The notes beneath the pieces were generated by a model. That model did no database searches. It saw only the letters and a list, made by a program, of their open reading frames with translations, and was not told the origin of the DNA. Of a stretch of 6,371 nucleotides of DNA, positions 5,466 to 6,371 are shown piece by piece. This DNA is from JBCBWG01 sp964579305 (GTDB taxonomy: Bacteria > Pseudomonadota > Alphaproteobacteria > Rhizobiales > Hyphomicrobiaceae): contig CAZOGY010000165.1 in NCBI GenBank assembly GCA_964579305.1, positions 1 through 6,371 of the forward strand, in the 5' to 3' direction. Made by a program: the position numbers and the translations under genes. The first letter of the stretch is position 1; each line of letters starts with the position of its first letter.

Positions 5466-6299
5466 ATGCCATTCGATATCGACTTGTCGCCCGAGCAGAT
5501 TGATCAATGGACGCAATACGCGATCCAGATCGGGCTCAACATTGTCTACGCACTGATTATCTGGATTGTCGGCTCGGCCGTCGCGGCGTGGGCATCACGG
5601 CGCACGCGACAGGCCGCACTGCGCGGCGTGAAAGGCGACGAAGCCCTGGCTGGTTTTCTGTCCAGCATCGCCAAATGGCTTGTCCTCGCCGTCACCGTGA
5701 TCGGCATCCTGCAAGTGTTCGGTTTCGATGCAACGTCGCTTGTCGCTGTTCTCGGCGCGGCCACGCTTGCCGTCGGACTTGCCCTGCAAGGGACGCTCGC
5801 GAATTTCGCAGCCGGCGTCATGCTATTGATCTTCCGCCCATTCAACGTCGGGCACTACGTCAAGATCGCGGGCCACGAAGGCACCGTCGCAAGTATTCAG
5901 ATCTTCCTGACCGAACTCACCACGGTCGACAACGTGCAGATCACGATCCCCAATAGCGAAGTCTGGGGCACGTCGATCGTCAACTACTCTGCGCACGACC
6001 GTCGCCGACTGGATATGACGATCGGCATCGATTATGGCGCCGATATTGAAACCGCGATTGCAAGCGTGCGCGCCCAAATTGACGCCGACCAGCGCGCCCT
6101 TTCAGATCCTGAGCCGTTCATCAAAGTCACTAATCTCGGCGACAGCGCGGTGGACGTAACGTTGCGCGTCTGGTGCAAAGCGGACGATTATTGGGATCTG
6201 AAGTTCGCACTGACGCGCCGGATCAAAGAGGCGTTAGATACCGCTGGCGTATCAATTCCCTATCCGCACATCGAGGTTGTCCAGAAGCACCCTTCATAA
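5466..6299 (+). CDS. mscS: MscS-family small-conductance mechanosensitive channel
   Basis: MscS channels are inner-membrane heptamers that open under membrane tension and let solutes out during osmotic downshock. The 277-residue product is close to the 286 residues of E. coli MscS. Three membrane helices are visible at about 22-44, 66-86 and 92-124. The pore helix AVLGAATLAVGLALQGTLAN (94-113) keeps the two gate leucines (101 and 105, equal to E. coli L105 and L109), the Gln-Gly kink (108-109) and Gly117. E. coli Gly104 is Thr here (residue 100). The cytoplasmic part follows: RPFNVGHYV (124-132), GTVASIQIF (139-147), TIPNSEVWG (160-168), and the C-terminal RIKEALDTAGVSIPYPHIEV (252-271). ATG at 5466 has GAGGTGA (5453-5459) six bases upstream. 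Distance from suyB leaves room for its own promoter, although none is clear. It is not obviously part of sulfolactate metabolism. Confidence 0.95.
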   Translation: MPFDIDLSPEQIDQWTQYAIQIGLNIVYALIIWIVGSAVAAWASRRTRQAALRGVKGDEALAGFLSSIAKWLVLAVTVIGILQVFGFDATSLVAVLGAATLAVGLALQGTLANFAAGVMLLIFRPFNVGHYVKIAGHEGTVASIQIFLTELTTVDNVQITIPNSEVWGTSIVNYSAHDRRRLDMTIGIDYGADIETAIASVRAQIDADQRALSDPEPFIKVTNLGDSAVDVTLRVWCKADDYWDLKFALTRRIKEALDTAGVSIPYPHIEVVQKHPS

Positions 6300-6311
6300 C
6301 GTGGCGCCAAC

Positions 6312-6350
6312 GCCAGCGCGGGATTTGACAACTTTTCCGCCCGCGCTGGC
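6312..6350. terminator. Strong 11-bp hairpin after mscS, possible terminator
   Basis: GCCAGCGCGGG (6312-6322) and CCCGCGCTGGC (6340-6350) are perfect inverted copies with a 17-base loop, 12 bases after the mscS stop codon. The stem is very stable, but it is followed by AAAAG and not a T-run on the plus strand, and no T-run follows on the minus strand either. It may end or protect the mscS transcript. Whether it also serves a gene beyond the right edge cannot be seen. Confidence 0.45.
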
Positions 6351-6371
6351 AAAAGCCTTCCGGGCCACCGT

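Noticed and set aside
1..6371. CRISPR array, tRNA, rRNA, transposon or integrase
   Set aside because: No regularly spaced repeats, no tRNA-like cloverleaf or CCA-end region, no rRNA sequence and no transposase or integrase coding sequence were seen on either strand.

Overview
The window looks like chromosomal DNA from an alphaproteobacterium, probably a Hyphomicrobiales-like lineage. The basis is the GC-rich coding sequence, the alphaproteobacterial style of GroES and GroEL, a CIRCE operator in front of groES, and a SuyAB-type pair. The taxonomic placement is an inference from sequence style, not from a search.

Left part, minus strand (1-1300): a groES-groEL operon read leftwards. A TTGACA box is followed by a CIRCE inverted repeat (HrcA operator), a complete groES (889-1179) and the first 276 codons of groEL, which runs off the left edge. 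groEL carries an in-frame TAG at codon 134 (427-429). The frame is fully conserved on both sides, so this is one nonsense substitution and not an indel. Other conserved genes here end in TAG, so reassignment of TAG is unlikely.

Middle part: about 280 bp of apparently non-coding DNA is followed by a minus-strand short-chain dehydrogenase-like gene (1535-2278) whose cofactor and catalytic motifs are eroded. A 321-bp divergent intergenic region separates it from a plus-strand gene for a small exported protein (2600-3115). Directly after that lies a three-helix membrane protein that probably starts at TTG (3135-3467).

Right part, plus strand: a small SAF-domain protein (3566-3853) and a 393-residue UxaA-family protein (4175-5356) together look like the two subunits of (2R)-sulfolactate sulfo-lyase, SuyA and SuyB. 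This enzyme splits 3-sulfolactate into pyruvate and sulfite. The two genes are separated by 321 bp with no convincing gene, which is unusual for subunits of one enzyme. A canonical MscS mechanosensitive channel (5466-6299) follows, then a strong 11-bp hairpin near the right edge.

I do not see a clearly new multi-gene system. The points most worth a second look are the amber codon in groEL, the unusual CIRCE region (8-nt spacer plus a third half-site), the degenerate SDR protein, and the split suyA/suyB arrangement beside mscS.
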